Shown in pieces: positions 1-7,626 of a stretch of DNA of 64,000 nucleotides. Below the pieces are notes generated by a model, which saw nothing but the letters and a program-made list of their open reading frames with translations, ran no database searches and had not been told where the DNA came from. The translations under genes were made by a program, and so were the position numbers. Source of the DNA: KBS-96 sp963722585 (GTDB lineage Bacteria > Acidobacteriota > Terriglobia > Bryobacterales > Bryobacteraceae); the NCBI GenBank assembly GCA_963722585.1, contig CAVRNU010000014.1:172886-236885 (forward strand), read 5' to 3'. Every line of letters begins with the position of its first letter. Position 1 is the stretch's first letter.

Positions 1-127
1 CCTGCTCCCTGGCACCCACAAAGATCCCCTCGATCGTATGCTCATCGCACAAGCCCAAGCCGAAAATATGCCGATAGTGAGTAATGAAAACCTATTGGAC
101 GCGTACGGCGTGCGCCGCGTATGGTGA
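1..127 (+). CDS. C-terminal end of a PIN-domain (VapC-like) toxin, cut by window edge
   Basis: The frame starting at base 2 is open to a TGA at 125-127 and gives about 41 residues. They contain DPLDRMLIAQA followed by MPIVSNENLLDAYGV, the usual end of a PIN-domain ribonuclease: a conserved helix with the D-x-x-D-R-M-L pattern, then the strand with the last acidic/polar residues. PIN toxins of toxin-antitoxin pairs cleave RNA with a bound metal ion; the antitoxin gene would lie further left, outside the window. Only the tail is visible, so whether the gene is intact cannot be judged. Its stop lies 43 bp before the polA start, and it argues against the longer polA reading frame that begins at 84. 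Confidence 0.72.
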   Translation, partial: LLPGTHKDPLDRMLIAQAQAENMPIVSNENLLDAYGVRRVW

Positions 128-170
128 GATCAGACGATTCGCATCGCCGTCCAAAGTTACCCTGGAATTA

Positions 171-2726
171 GTGCCCACGCCGCGCCTCTTTCTCATCGAT
201 AGCTTCGGCTTCATCTTTCGCGCCTATCACGCCCGCGCCCGCTCCAAAGCGCCGCCCATGCGCACCTCGACCGGCCTTTCGACCGAAGCGGTGTTCATCT
301 TCCATAACATGCTTCGTAAGCTGCTCACCGCCTACAAGCCGGAATATATCGCCGCCATTTTCGAATCATCCGAGCCCACCGTCCGCTCACAGGCATTCGC
401 CGAATACAAGGCCAACCGCGCCGAAATGCCGCCCGATTTAGGCGAACAGATCCCCTACGTCCGCCGCACTCTCGAAGCCCTCAACATTCCCATCCTCCAG
501 TTCCCTGCCTACGAAGCCGACGACGTCATCGGAGCCATCGCCTGGAAGAAACCAGCCAAACCGCTCGACATCGTCATCGTCTCGAGCGACAAGGACATGC
601 TTCAGCTTGTCAACGAGCGCGTCGCCATGCTCAATCCCATGAAGGACGACACCTGGTACGATCCCGCGAAGGTGGAACAGTTCATGGGCGTCAAACCCTC
701 CCAGGTCACCGACCTTCTTTCGCTGATGGGCGATACGATCGACAACATTCCTGGCGCTCCCGGCATCGGCGAAAAAGGAGCCAGGGATCTCATCGCGCGT
801 TTCGGGTCCGTCGAAGCGGTGCTGGACCACGCCGCCGAAGTCGAACGCAAAATGTATCGCGAAAGCCTCCAAAATCATCGCGAGCAAATCCTCCTCAGCA
901 AGCAGCTCGCCTCCATCCACACCGATATCCCCCTCGAATGGGATCTGGCCGCGCTCAAAACCAAACCACCTGCTATCAGCACCCTGAAACAGCTTTACAA
1001 GGAACTCGAGTTCTCGAGTCTCCTTCGCGAGCTCCCGGCCGAAGACGACAGCCATAAGCGCGATTACGCTTCACTCGAGAGCCTTCCCACACTCGAAGAA
1101 TGGCTCCGCGAACGCCCACCCGAGGCGCCGCTTGCCGTCGCGCTCGACACCACAAACTCTTTCCTGGGTGTCTCCTGCCGAGAAGGCGAAGGCCGCGCCA
1201 TTCCCCTCGCTCTGCTCGATAGCGTGAAGCCCATTCTCGAGTCGAGCAGCGTCCTCAAAGTCGTTCACGACGCGAAAGCCGCTTCCATCGCCATGCACGC
1301 CACCGGAATCCAGGCGGCCGGCCTGGCGCACGATGTCCTGCTCTATTCGTTCCTGGTCAATGCCGACCCTGGCGGCTGCTCCCTCGAAATCCTGGCCGAG
1401 CGCCTCCTCGACCGCAAGCTCAACGCTGCCGCCGAGCAGCAGGCCGAAACCACTCTCGCTCTCTTCCATATCCTTCGTCCTCAGGTCGAACAGGCAGGAC
1501 TCGTTCCCGTCTATGAACAGATCGATCTCCCACTTGCGCCTGTCCTTGCCAGTCTCGAAGAATCCGGCATCCGGATCGATACCGCCGTCCTCTCCGATGT
1601 CTCGAAGCGCCTCGATTCTGAAATCGAGCAGCTCGCATCGCAAATCTACTCGCTCGCCGGCAAAACGTTCAACATCAACTCGCCTCAGCAGTTAGGCAAA
1701 GTTCTTTTCGAAGACATGGGCCTTCCCGCGCCCTTTAAATATGGAAAGGGCAAAGTCATCTCAACCGCCGCAGATATCCTCGAATCTCTCGCTCCCCAAT
1801 ATCCGGTCGTCCAGCTTGTACTCGATTACCGCCAGGTCGCGAAACTCAAGGGCACCTATGTTGACGCCCTGCCACTTCTGGTCCGCCCCTCGACCGGCCG
1901 CCTGCACACCACGTTCAATCAAGCCGGAGCCGCCACCGGCCGCCTCTCGTCCTCGAATCCCAATCTGCAAAACATCCCCATCCGCACCGAGGCCGGCCGC
2001 GAAATCCGTGCTGCCTTTATTCCCGAAGAAGGCTGGAGCCTCATTACCGCCGACTACTCGCAAATCGAACTCCGGCTGCTCGCTCATTTCTCGCGTGATC
2101 CCCTTCTCGTGGATGCGTTCACCAAAGGCGAGGACATCCACACGCGCACCGCCGCCGAAGTGTTCCACGTCGATCGCTCAATCGTCACTGCCGATATGCG
2201 CCGCCGCGCCAAAGCCGTCAACTTCGGCATCGTTTATGGACAAACGCCTTTCGGCCTCGCTCAACAACTCTCGATCGATCGCAAAGAGGCCGAACTGTAC
2301 ATCCAACGCTATTTCGAACGCTATTCGGGTGTCCGCGATTTTATTGACAAGACCATCGACGAGGTTCGCCAATCGGGCGTGGCCACAACCCTCTTCGGCC
2401 GCCGCCGCCCCATTCCCGACATGCACAGCCGCAACCCCAGCGCCCGCGGCTTTGCCGAGCGCACAGCCGTCAACACCCCCTTGCAGGGCTCCGCCGCCGA
2501 CCTTATCAAGCTCGCCATGATTCGCATTCATCGTCAGCTCGAAGAGAAAAAGATGCAGTCGCGAATGCTCCTCCAGGTTCATGACGAGCTAGTGCTCGAG
2601 GCCCCGCCAGACGAAACAGACGCCCTGCTCGCTCTCGTCAAAACTGAAATGGAATCGGTTCACCCTCTGTCCGTGCCCCTGCTCGTCGAACTGAGCGCCG
2701 GACCAAATTGGAGAGACGCCAAATGA
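171..2726 (+). CDS. polA: DNA polymerase I
   Basis: Family A polymerase for Okazaki fragment maturation and repair. About 851 residues from GTG 171; the homologous sequence begins PTPRLFLIDSFGFIFRAYHA, and the ATG at 84 would run through the preceding PIN gene. Domains: N-terminal 5'-3' exonuclease (residues 1-290; EADDVIGAIA, SSDKDML, GDTIDNIPG), a 3'-5' exonuclease-like region (about 330-480), and polymerase (about 500-851) with motif A DYSQIELRLLAHF, motif B RRRAKAVNFGIVYGQTPFG and motif C QVHDELVLE. The exonuclease-like region looks dead: the first acidic pair reads DTT instead of DxE and the next Asp site reads HDAKAAS. So it probably lacks proofreading, as in Taq polymerase. Its stop overlaps the next start (ATGA). 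Confidence 0.96.
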   Translation: MPTPRLFLIDSFGFIFRAYHARARSKAPPMRTSTGLSTEAVFIFHNMLRKLLTAYKPEYIAAIFESSEPTVRSQAFAEYKANRAEMPPDLGEQIPYVRRTLEALNIPILQFPAYEADDVIGAIAWKKPAKPLDIVIVSSDKDMLQLVNERVAMLNPMKDDTWYDPAKVEQFMGVKPSQVTDLLSLMGDTIDNIPGAPGIGEKGARDLIARFGSVEAVLDHAAEVERKMYRESLQNHREQILLSKQLASIHTDIPLEWDLAALKTKPPAISTLKQLYKELEFSSLLRELPAEDDSHKRDYASLESLPTLEEWLRERPPEAPLAVALDTTNSFLGVSCREGEGRAIPLALLDSVKPILESSSVLKVVHDAKAASIAMHATGIQAAGLAHDVLLYSFLVNADPGGCSLEILAERLLDRKLNAAAEQQAETTLALFHILRPQVEQAGLVPVYEQIDLPLAPVLASLEESGIRIDTAVLSDVSKRLDSEIEQLASQIYSLAGKTFNINSPQQLGKVLFEDMGLPAPFKYGKGKVISTAADILESLAPQYPVVQLVLDYRQVAKLKGTYVDALPLLVRPSTGRLHTTFNQAGAATGRLSSSNPNLQNIPIRTEAGREIRAAFIPEEGWSLITADYSQIELRLLAHFSRDPLLVDAFTKGEDIHTRTAAEVFHVDRSIVTADMRRRAKAVNFGIVYGQTPFGLAQQLSIDRKEAELYIQRYFERYSGVRDFIDKTIDEVRQSGVATTLFGRRRPIPDMHSRNPSARGFAERTAVNTPLQGSAADLIKLAMIRIHRQLEEKKMQSRMLLQVHDELVLEAPPDETDALLALVKTEMESVHPLSVPLLVELSAGPNWRDAK

Positions 2727-3352
2727 TTCTGAAACAGAAAGCCGCGGCTTTCACGCTTGCGTTTTTACTCGCGATTCTCGCGGCTTGCTCGAGCAAGCCA
2801 AAGGAAGTCGGCCCCGCTCCTCCCACTTTTCAAGTAAGGTTCAGCACAACCAAGGGTCCCTTCACTGTGCTCGTTCACCGCGACTGGTCTCCTCACGGAG
2901 CCGACCGCTTCTATGAACTGGCGACCCTTCACTACTTCGACGACAACTATTTCTTCCGCGTTTTACCCGGCTTCATCGTTCAGTGGGGCATCAACGGCGA
3001 TCCCAAAGTGGCCAAGGACTGGAGTGTCCTTAACATCGCCGACGATCCTCCCAAAGTAAGCAACAAACCCGGGACCGTCACCTTCGCCGCGGCCTCCAGC
3101 GCCAACACCCGCAGCACACAGGTGTTTATCAACCTCAACAACAACACCCGCCTCGACCCGCAGGGTTTTACCCCATTCGGCGAGGTGTCCGAAGGCATGG
3201 ACGTGGTCGAAAAGTTCTACGCCGGTTATGGCGAAGGCCCGCCCACTGGCACAGGCCCCGATCAAAACGCTATTACCGATATCGGTAACCCCTACCTCGA
3301 AGAGCATTTCCCGCGCCTCGACCACATCACCAAAGCACAGGTCCTAAAATAG
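2723..3352 (+). CDS. Lipoprotein peptidyl-prolyl cis-trans isomerase, cyclophilin type
   Basis: About 209 residues. The chosen ATG (2723) overlaps the polA stop and has GGAGAG about 8 bp upstream; an in-frame ATG at 2708 lies inside polA and has no such site. The N-terminus has a signal peptide ending in the lipobox LAAC (Cys at about residue 22), so it is likely anchored in the envelope. The rest is a cyclophilin fold: FSTTKGPFTVLVHRDW, FYELATLHYFDDNYFFRVLPGFIVQWG, and STQVFINLNNNTRLDPQGFTPFGEV. The active-site Arg (FFRV), Gln (VQWG) and FINL/NTRLD region are present. It would speed proline isomerization in exported proteins. Its coupling to polA looks positional only. Confidence 0.9.
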   Translation: MILKQKAAAFTLAFLLAILAACSSKPKEVGPAPPTFQVRFSTTKGPFTVLVHRDWSPHGADRFYELATLHYFDDNYFFRVLPGFIVQWGINGDPKVAKDWSVLNIADDPPKVSNKPGTVTFAAASSANTRSTQVFINLNNNTRLDPQGFTPFGEVSEGMDVVEKFYAGYGEGPPTGTGPDQNAITDIGNPYLEEHFPRLDHITKAQVLK

Positions 3353-3356
3353 TTCG

Positions 3357-3402
3357 GTGGCGCGGGCCTCCGGCCTGCCATGCCGCCATTCCTGGCGGCA
3401 TT
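3357..3402. repeat. Dispersed palindromic repeat, family C, copy 1 (possible terminator)
   Basis: Just after the cyclophilin stop. It holds GCGGGCCTCCGGCCTGCC and then a perfect stem: 8-bp arms ATGCCGCC (3380-3387) and GGCGGCAT (3394-3401) around a 6-bp loop. A nearly identical copy lies at 30111-30160. It could end transcription of polA-cyclophilin, although no T-run follows. Confidence 0.7.
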
Positions 3403-3466
3403 GTACTAACCTAAGAATTCCAGCGGCTCCAGGCTGAGGCGCACACTCTCAGGGAGGTTACTTACG

Positions 3467-4570
3467 ATGAAGGCCGTTCACTTTAGCAGCTGCATCCTGG
3501 CTGCTTGCTGCGCCGCGAGTCTGTTCGCCGCCGACACACTGTCAACAAACGCGGACTGGAATGCAAAGGCCGCCGCCGGCTACCTCGACGGGAGACTCGT
3601 CTGGTGGATGGGCTGGCAGACCGCTGCCCGCGACCATGGAACATTCTGCATCTCGTGTCATACCGCGCTTCCTTACGCGCTCGCCCGCCCCGCTCTTCGG
3701 ACTGCCCTCTCAGAGCAAGGGCCCTCGCCCACCGAACGCCGGCTCCTCGACAATGTCATCAAACGCGTTCAGTTATGGAGCGAAGTTGCGCCCTTCTATC
3801 CCGATAAGCCCGTGGGTGAGCACAAAACGGCCGAGTCGCGCGGAACAGAATCCATCCTCAACGCCTTGATCCTCGCGAGCGCCGATGCACGCTCCGGCCA
3901 GCCCAGTCCCGACGCGAGGCTCGCGCTCGATAATATGTGGGCGCAACAATTGACATCCGGAGAAGCTAAGGGCGCATGGAACTGGCTTCAATTCCACAAT
4001 TCGCCTTGGGAGGGCGACTCCCAATACTACGGAGCCACGCTTGCCGCCATCGCCATCGGCTCCGAGCCCGGCAACTATCGCTCATCCCCCGATATCCAAA
4101 ACGGCCTAAAGTTGCTCAGCGGCTACCTTCAGCGCGAGCGCGAATCGCAAATTTTAATCAATCGTGTCGTTCTGCTCTGGGCATCGGCGAAGATTCCCGG
4201 TCTCCTCACCCCGGGCGAACAGAAATCCATCATGGACGAAGCGCTAAGCAAGCAGCAGGCCGATGGTGGCTTCAGCCTCTCCGCGTTCGTCGGAGCCTGG
4301 AAGCGGAAGGACAATACCCCGCTCGAAACTAAGAGCGACGGTTACGCGACCGGTCTCGTGGCTTTCGTCCTCGAGCAGCTAGCCGTACCCCGCAATCAGC
4401 CCCAATTGCAGCGCGCTCTCTCCTGGCTGGCCCTCAATCAGAACAAGACAGAAGGACGCTGGCTAGCCTATTCTTTGAACAAGCAGCGCGACCTTTCATC
4501 CAACGTTGGCCGTTTCATGAGCGACGCCGCTACCGCGTATGCCGTGCTGGCACTCAACCCAGCCAACTAA
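3467..4570 (+). CDS. Secreted alpha/alpha-toroid (squalene-cyclase/prenyltransferase-like) protein with one CxxCH motif
   Basis: 367 residues with a signal peptide (MKAVHFSSCILAACCAASLFA). Repeated helical segments with QxxxGGF/W-type and AxxxYAVLAL features (QQADGGFSL, GAWNWLQF, SDGYATGLVAFVLEQL, DAATAYAVLALNP) match the alpha/alpha toroid shared by terpene cyclases, prenyltransferases and alpha-2-macroglobulin thioester domains. The DxDD motif of squalene-hopene cyclases is not seen, so cyclase activity is doubtful. A CISCH motif at about residue 64 fits covalent heme c attachment in the periplasm, which would make it a cytochrome-like toroid. Preceded by GGGAGG about 10 bp before the ATG. 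No obvious partner gene nearby; function unknown. Confidence 0.75.
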   Translation: MKAVHFSSCILAACCAASLFAADTLSTNADWNAKAAAGYLDGRLVWWMGWQTAARDHGTFCISCHTALPYALARPALRTALSEQGPSPTERRLLDNVIKRVQLWSEVAPFYPDKPVGEHKTAESRGTESILNALILASADARSGQPSPDARLALDNMWAQQLTSGEAKGAWNWLQFHNSPWEGDSQYYGATLAAIAIGSEPGNYRSSPDIQNGLKLLSGYLQRERESQILINRVVLLWASAKIPGLLTPGEQKSIMDEALSKQQADGGFSLSAFVGAWKRKDNTPLETKSDGYATGLVAFVLEQLAVPRNQPQLQRALSWLALNQNKTEGRWLAYSLNKQRDLSSNVGRFMSDAATAYAVLALNPAN

Positions 4571-4582
4571 GATTGCCGACAA

Positions 4583-4652
4583 TGCGCCGGAAGCGCGAGC
4601 GCACAGCCGTTCGGTGGCGTTGTGCGCGATTCAAACAAAGGCGACCGGCCTG
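4583..4652. repeat. Possible diverged copy of repeat family B
   Basis: The stretch begins GCCGGAAGCGCGAGCG and ends GGCGACCGGCCTGCC, the same flanks as the shorter family B repeats at 34648 and 44594, but with about 30 extra bases between. GAGCGCAC and GTGCGCGA inside can pair. Similarity judged by eye. Confidence 0.4.
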
Positions 4653-4656
4653 CCAA

Positions 4657-4941
4657 TTACATCGTGTTGCTGCTGGCAAACCAGCCGGTGTATGCGGCCA
4701 TAACTCCAATTGCCAGCAGATACAAAATAACGATAATGCTGAGATACTTATTCAGCTTGTCCAGCATGTCGAGGCGCTTGCCATGCTCGACTTGCGTGCT
4801 AATTATGCGCGAATCGGTGGTCGTGTTGCTCAGGTGGATATTGTGATCGTCGTGGTCGTCGATAAATTTGCGGTAGAGAAACGACGCAATGAGAAAAAAT
4901 ACCAGAACACCACAGATAGCGAGGTGTAAGCTGAGGTTCAT
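4657..4941 (-). CDS. Small membrane protein of unknown function, two transmembrane segments
   Basis: 94 residues. Two hydrophobic segments are clear: residues about 5-22 (LHLAICGVLVFFLIASFLY) and about 67-87 (LSIIVILYLLAIGVMAAY). Between them lies a polar, His/Asp-rich linker (DDHDDHNIHLS) and an amphipathic helix. The start is supported by AAAGGAG about 11 bp upstream on the minus strand. I do not recognise the family. It is divergent from the gene at 5262 and shares a 320-bp intergenic region with it. Confidence 0.65.
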   Translation of the reverse strand: MNLSLHLAICGVLVFFLIASFLYRKFIDDHDDHNIHLSNTTTDSRIISTQVEHGKRLDMLDKLNKYLSIIVILYLLAIGVMAAYTGWFASSNTM

Positions 4942-5261
4942 TTAGAGATCGCTCCTTTCTGCCCGTTATGGGGTTTGTCCCTTCGTGGGGCCGCGATCGA
5001 CGTCCTGACAGTCCTTTTCTCTACGCCGGGCGTCGTAGGCGCGGCGCCGACAGTTATACCTGCTGACCGCAATCATACGCCTACTCTCAGCGCCATTCAA
5101 GACATTTCTAACACAAATGTGCACTCCCCTACGGTTTGCATTTCGCAAACCGCGACAGCCAATTCCCAAAACCGGCCAGTTTTGCACCCCGCTCGCGAGT
5201 AATATAAACAACTTACCCTGGCCACCCGATTGCTCCCGCCACATCCGAAGGAGCGTTCACG
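4942..5261. promoter_or_regulatory. Divergent intergenic region with a perfect inverted repeat
   Basis: 320 bp between two divergent small genes, so it should hold both promoters. A perfect inverted repeat, CGGTTTGC - 5 bp - GCAAACCG, sits at 5132-5152, about 110 bp before the plus-strand start; this size and symmetry suit a dimeric repressor or activator. An AT-rich TAATATAA at 5200-5207 is the best -10 candidate but has no good -35. The plus-strand gene has GAAGGAG before its ATG. No other gene was seen. Confidence 0.45.
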
Positions 5262-5696
5262 ATGGACGACCGCATCAGGGATCTTGTTAGCGAAGCTTTG
5301 ACCTTCGATTATTTCGAAGAACGCCTGAAAGCGGGTTGGATTCCCGTTGCCGTCGAGTGGCTTAAACCCAGCGAGATCCTGAAGCCCCAGCCCGGAACAC
5401 CCATCGACCCTCCCTACGGCTTTCGAATCGCCTCCGACGGCCAGCACCTCGAAACGAATCCCGAAGAACTCAACGTACTCTACGTAATGCTCGAAGAAAT
5501 CGTCCGCGACCGCCGCTTTACTCAAATCGCCGACGAGTTGAATAAGCGGATGCTCCGCTCCCGTTCCGGCCGGAAATGGACGCCTTCCGCCGTTTTCGAG
5601 CTTTTCCCCGCTCTCATCGAAGCGGGCCCGCTACTCACAAAAAGCGAGGAATGGATCCGTCGCCGTTCTAACGTCCTAAATCGCGCCGAGGCTTAA
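5262..5696 (+). CDS. Conserved-looking small cytosolic protein, unknown function
   Basis: 144 residues, no signal peptide or membrane segment. Acidic, with an N-terminal helix (DDRIRDLVSEALTFDYFEER) and a C-terminal part (FTQIADELNKRMLRSRSGRKW, then TPSAVFELFPALIEAGP) that resembles the helix-turn-helix of resolvase or recombinase-type 'grow and split' domains: a helix, a basic loop, then a recognition-like helix. That would fit a DNA-binding protein, but this is only a shape argument. The start is supported by GAAGGAG 8 bp upstream. It converges with the response regulator gene, with only 6 bp between the stops. Confidence 0.7.
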   Translation: MDDRIRDLVSEALTFDYFEERLKAGWIPVAVEWLKPSEILKPQPGTPIDPPYGFRIASDGQHLETNPEELNVLYVMLEEIVRDRRFTQIADELNKRMLRSRSGRKWTPSAVFELFPALIEAGPLLTKSEEWIRRRSNVLNRAEA

Positions 5697-5702
5697 GGCC
5701 AC

Positions 5703-6179
5703 TTACATAACCCTCTGATTTTTCGGTAATTTCGCTACCTCAAACCAAAAAGCCTCTAACAACGAGCATATGCGGAATAAATCGTCGATATTTTCAGGCT
5801 TTTGTATATAGCAATTAGCGTGTTCTCCGTATGCTTTTTGGACGTCCTCCGCGAGACCGGACGACGAAAGCACAATCACCGGAATGCCTCTCGTTTTCGG
5901 GTCTGCCTTGATGAGCGACAGCACATCGTGACCGCTGCGGCGTGGCAGATTCAAATCAAGAATAATCAAATCGGGCGGTAGCAGGCTTGTCGCTTCGCTA
6001 AATAACCGTATAAGCGCTTCCTCGCCGTCCGCCGCTGTTTCGAGCACACACTCTAGTTCGGTTGTTTTCAGAGCCTCTTGAATCAGCCGGACATCGGCAG
6101 GATTATCTTCCACCAGCAGTATATGTACCAGCCTATCCCACGTCTCGATCACAGAAATCCCTTTGCTTCCGATTAGCAT
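5703..6179 (-). CDS. Single-domain response regulator (Rcp1-like receiver)
   Basis: About 158 residues made almost entirely of one receiver domain: ILLVEDNPADVRLIQEAL at the N-terminus (acidic pocket), LIILDLNLPRRSGHDVL with the phosphoacceptor Asp, VIVLSSSG (switch Ser/Thr) and IQKPEN with the conserved Lys. The RRSGxxVL and long loops resemble the phytochrome-partner class (Rcp1). No output domain, so it likely acts by protein-protein contact or phosphotransfer. I chose the ATG at 6179, with AAAGGA about 6 bp upstream; the frame stays open to 6299 but the added residues have no receiver similarity. No sensor kinase is adjacent. Confidence 0.88.
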   Translation of the reverse strand: MLIGSKGISVIETWDRLVHILLVEDNPADVRLIQEALKTTELECVLETAADGEEALIRLFSEATSLLPPDLIILDLNLPRRSGHDVLSLIKADPKTRGIPVIVLSSSGLAEDVQKAYGEHANCYIQKPENIDDLFRICSLLEAFWFEVAKLPKNQRVM

Positions 6180-6327
6180 TAGGTCCTTTTCTTGCCGGCA
6201 GCCTTTCTCTACTCCTCCTCCGCTTATCCTCCCTTCTGTGTCCGATGCAAAAATCGCCCCCCTGATTACTCTCAATTTGTCGAACCCGCACTGAAACACA
6301 CCTATGCGACCCTGAAACCAGGTACGG

Positions 6328-7602
6328 ATGCCCGACCCTTCCCGCCAGCCATCCGCGCGCGCCGCTTTCGAATACTCGAATTTCCGCTGGTACTTGGCAG
6401 CCCGTTTCCTCGTGAATATCTCGTCCGAGATGCAGTCGGTGGCCGTGGGCTGGCAAATCTACGGCATCACCCACCGTCCGCTCGATCTCGGTCTCGTTGG
6501 CCTTGCCCAGTTCCTGCCCGGTATCCTCCTCTTCCTGGTCACTGGGCATACCGCTGACCACTATCCTCGTCACCGCATTTTGCAAGCCTGTTACGGCGCG
6601 TTTCCCATTACCTCCGCCTTGCTGCTCGCGTTCACGATCGGCCGCGTCTCCTCGCCCTATCCCATCTATCTGGCTCTCCTGTGGAATGGCACGGTTCGCG
6701 CCTTCTCTGGTCCCGCCTCGCAAGCCTTCCTCCCGTTGCTTGTCGACCGCGAACACTTCTCGAACGCCGTAGCCTGGAGCTCCTCTACCTTTCAAACAGC
6801 CACAATCCTCGGTCCCGTCGTCGGCGGCGTCCTATACGGCATCACCGGAACCCCGATCCCCGTCTATGTCTGCGCTGGCGCCGCCTACATCGCTGCCGTC
6901 TTGTTCATGCTTCAACTGCGCATGAACACAAAAGAGCGGCCGCCATCCGCTCCGTCACCCGCCATCGTCTTCGAGGGCCTTCGCTTCATCTGGAGCAACA
7001 AACTGATCCTCGGAGCCATGTCTCTAGACCTGTTCGCCGTTCTGCTCGGCGGCGCTGTGGCCCTGCTCCCCGTCTACGCGCGCGAAATCCTTGGAGCGGG
7101 CGCCTCCACCCTCGGCCTTCTGCGAAGCGCTCCCGGGCTCGGAGCTGTCGTAATGGCTGTCGCCCAAGCCCACTTCCCACTCCGCCGCCACGAAGGCAAA
7201 GCCATGCTGGCCTGCGTCGCCGCGTTCGGCGCATGCACCATCGTCTTTGGCCTATCGCGCAATCTGCCGCTTTCGCTCGCCGCTCTGGCCCTCGCCGGAG
7301 CGTTCGATATGGTCAGCGTTATTGTCAGGCATACTCTCATTCAGCTCAGAACCCCTGACGAGATGCGCGGCCGCGTCAGCGCCGTCAATATGGTCTTCAT
7401 CGGCGCTTCGAACGAGGTAGGCCAGTTCGAGTCGGGCCTCACCGCCCAATGGTTCGGAACCGTTCCCGCCGTCGTTCTTGGCGGGGCCGCCACTCTTGCG
7501 GTCGTCGCGCTGTGGTCCTGGCTCTTCCCCGCCCTTCGCCGCGTCGATCGCCTCCAACACGAACCCGTGCTAGCCGACATCTCCGAAACGGCTCAACCAT
7601 GA
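6328..7602 (+). CDS. MFS transporter, EntS-like exporter family
   Basis: 424 residues, about 12 hydrophobic segments. The N-terminal pattern (FRWYLAARFLVNISSEMQSVAVGWQIY, then GHTADHYPRHRIL in the first cytosolic loop) is that of the MFS_3 group, which includes the enterobactin exporter EntS and many predicted drug or metabolite exporters. The loop GHTADHYPRHR fits the MFS signature G-x-x-x-D-R-x-x-R. The end is polar (RRVDRLQHEPVLADI). Substrate cannot be read from sequence; no siderophore genes are nearby. Start ATG 6328 follows a weak AGG. It converges with the TPR gene. Confidence 0.9.
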   Translation: MPDPSRQPSARAAFEYSNFRWYLAARFLVNISSEMQSVAVGWQIYGITHRPLDLGLVGLAQFLPGILLFLVTGHTADHYPRHRILQACYGAFPITSALLLAFTIGRVSSPYPIYLALLWNGTVRAFSGPASQAFLPLLVDREHFSNAVAWSSSTFQTATILGPVVGGVLYGITGTPIPVYVCAGAAYIAAVLFMLQLRMNTKERPPSAPSPAIVFEGLRFIWSNKLILGAMSLDLFAVLLGGAVALLPVYAREILGAGASTLGLLRSAPGLGAVVMAVAQAHFPLRRHEGKAMLACVAAFGACTIVFGLSRNLPLSLAALALAGAFDMVSVIVRHTLIQLRTPDEMRGRVSAVNMVFIGASNEVGQFESGLTAQWFGTVPAVVLGGAATLAVVALWSWLFPALRRVDRLQHEPVLADISETAQP

Positions 7603-7626
7603 GTTCGCCGTGAATGTCTGCACTAA

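Noticed and set aside
84..170. Longer polA start at ATG 84
   Set aside because: It overlaps the end of the PIN-domain toxin gene, and residues before GTG 171 are not polymerase-like.
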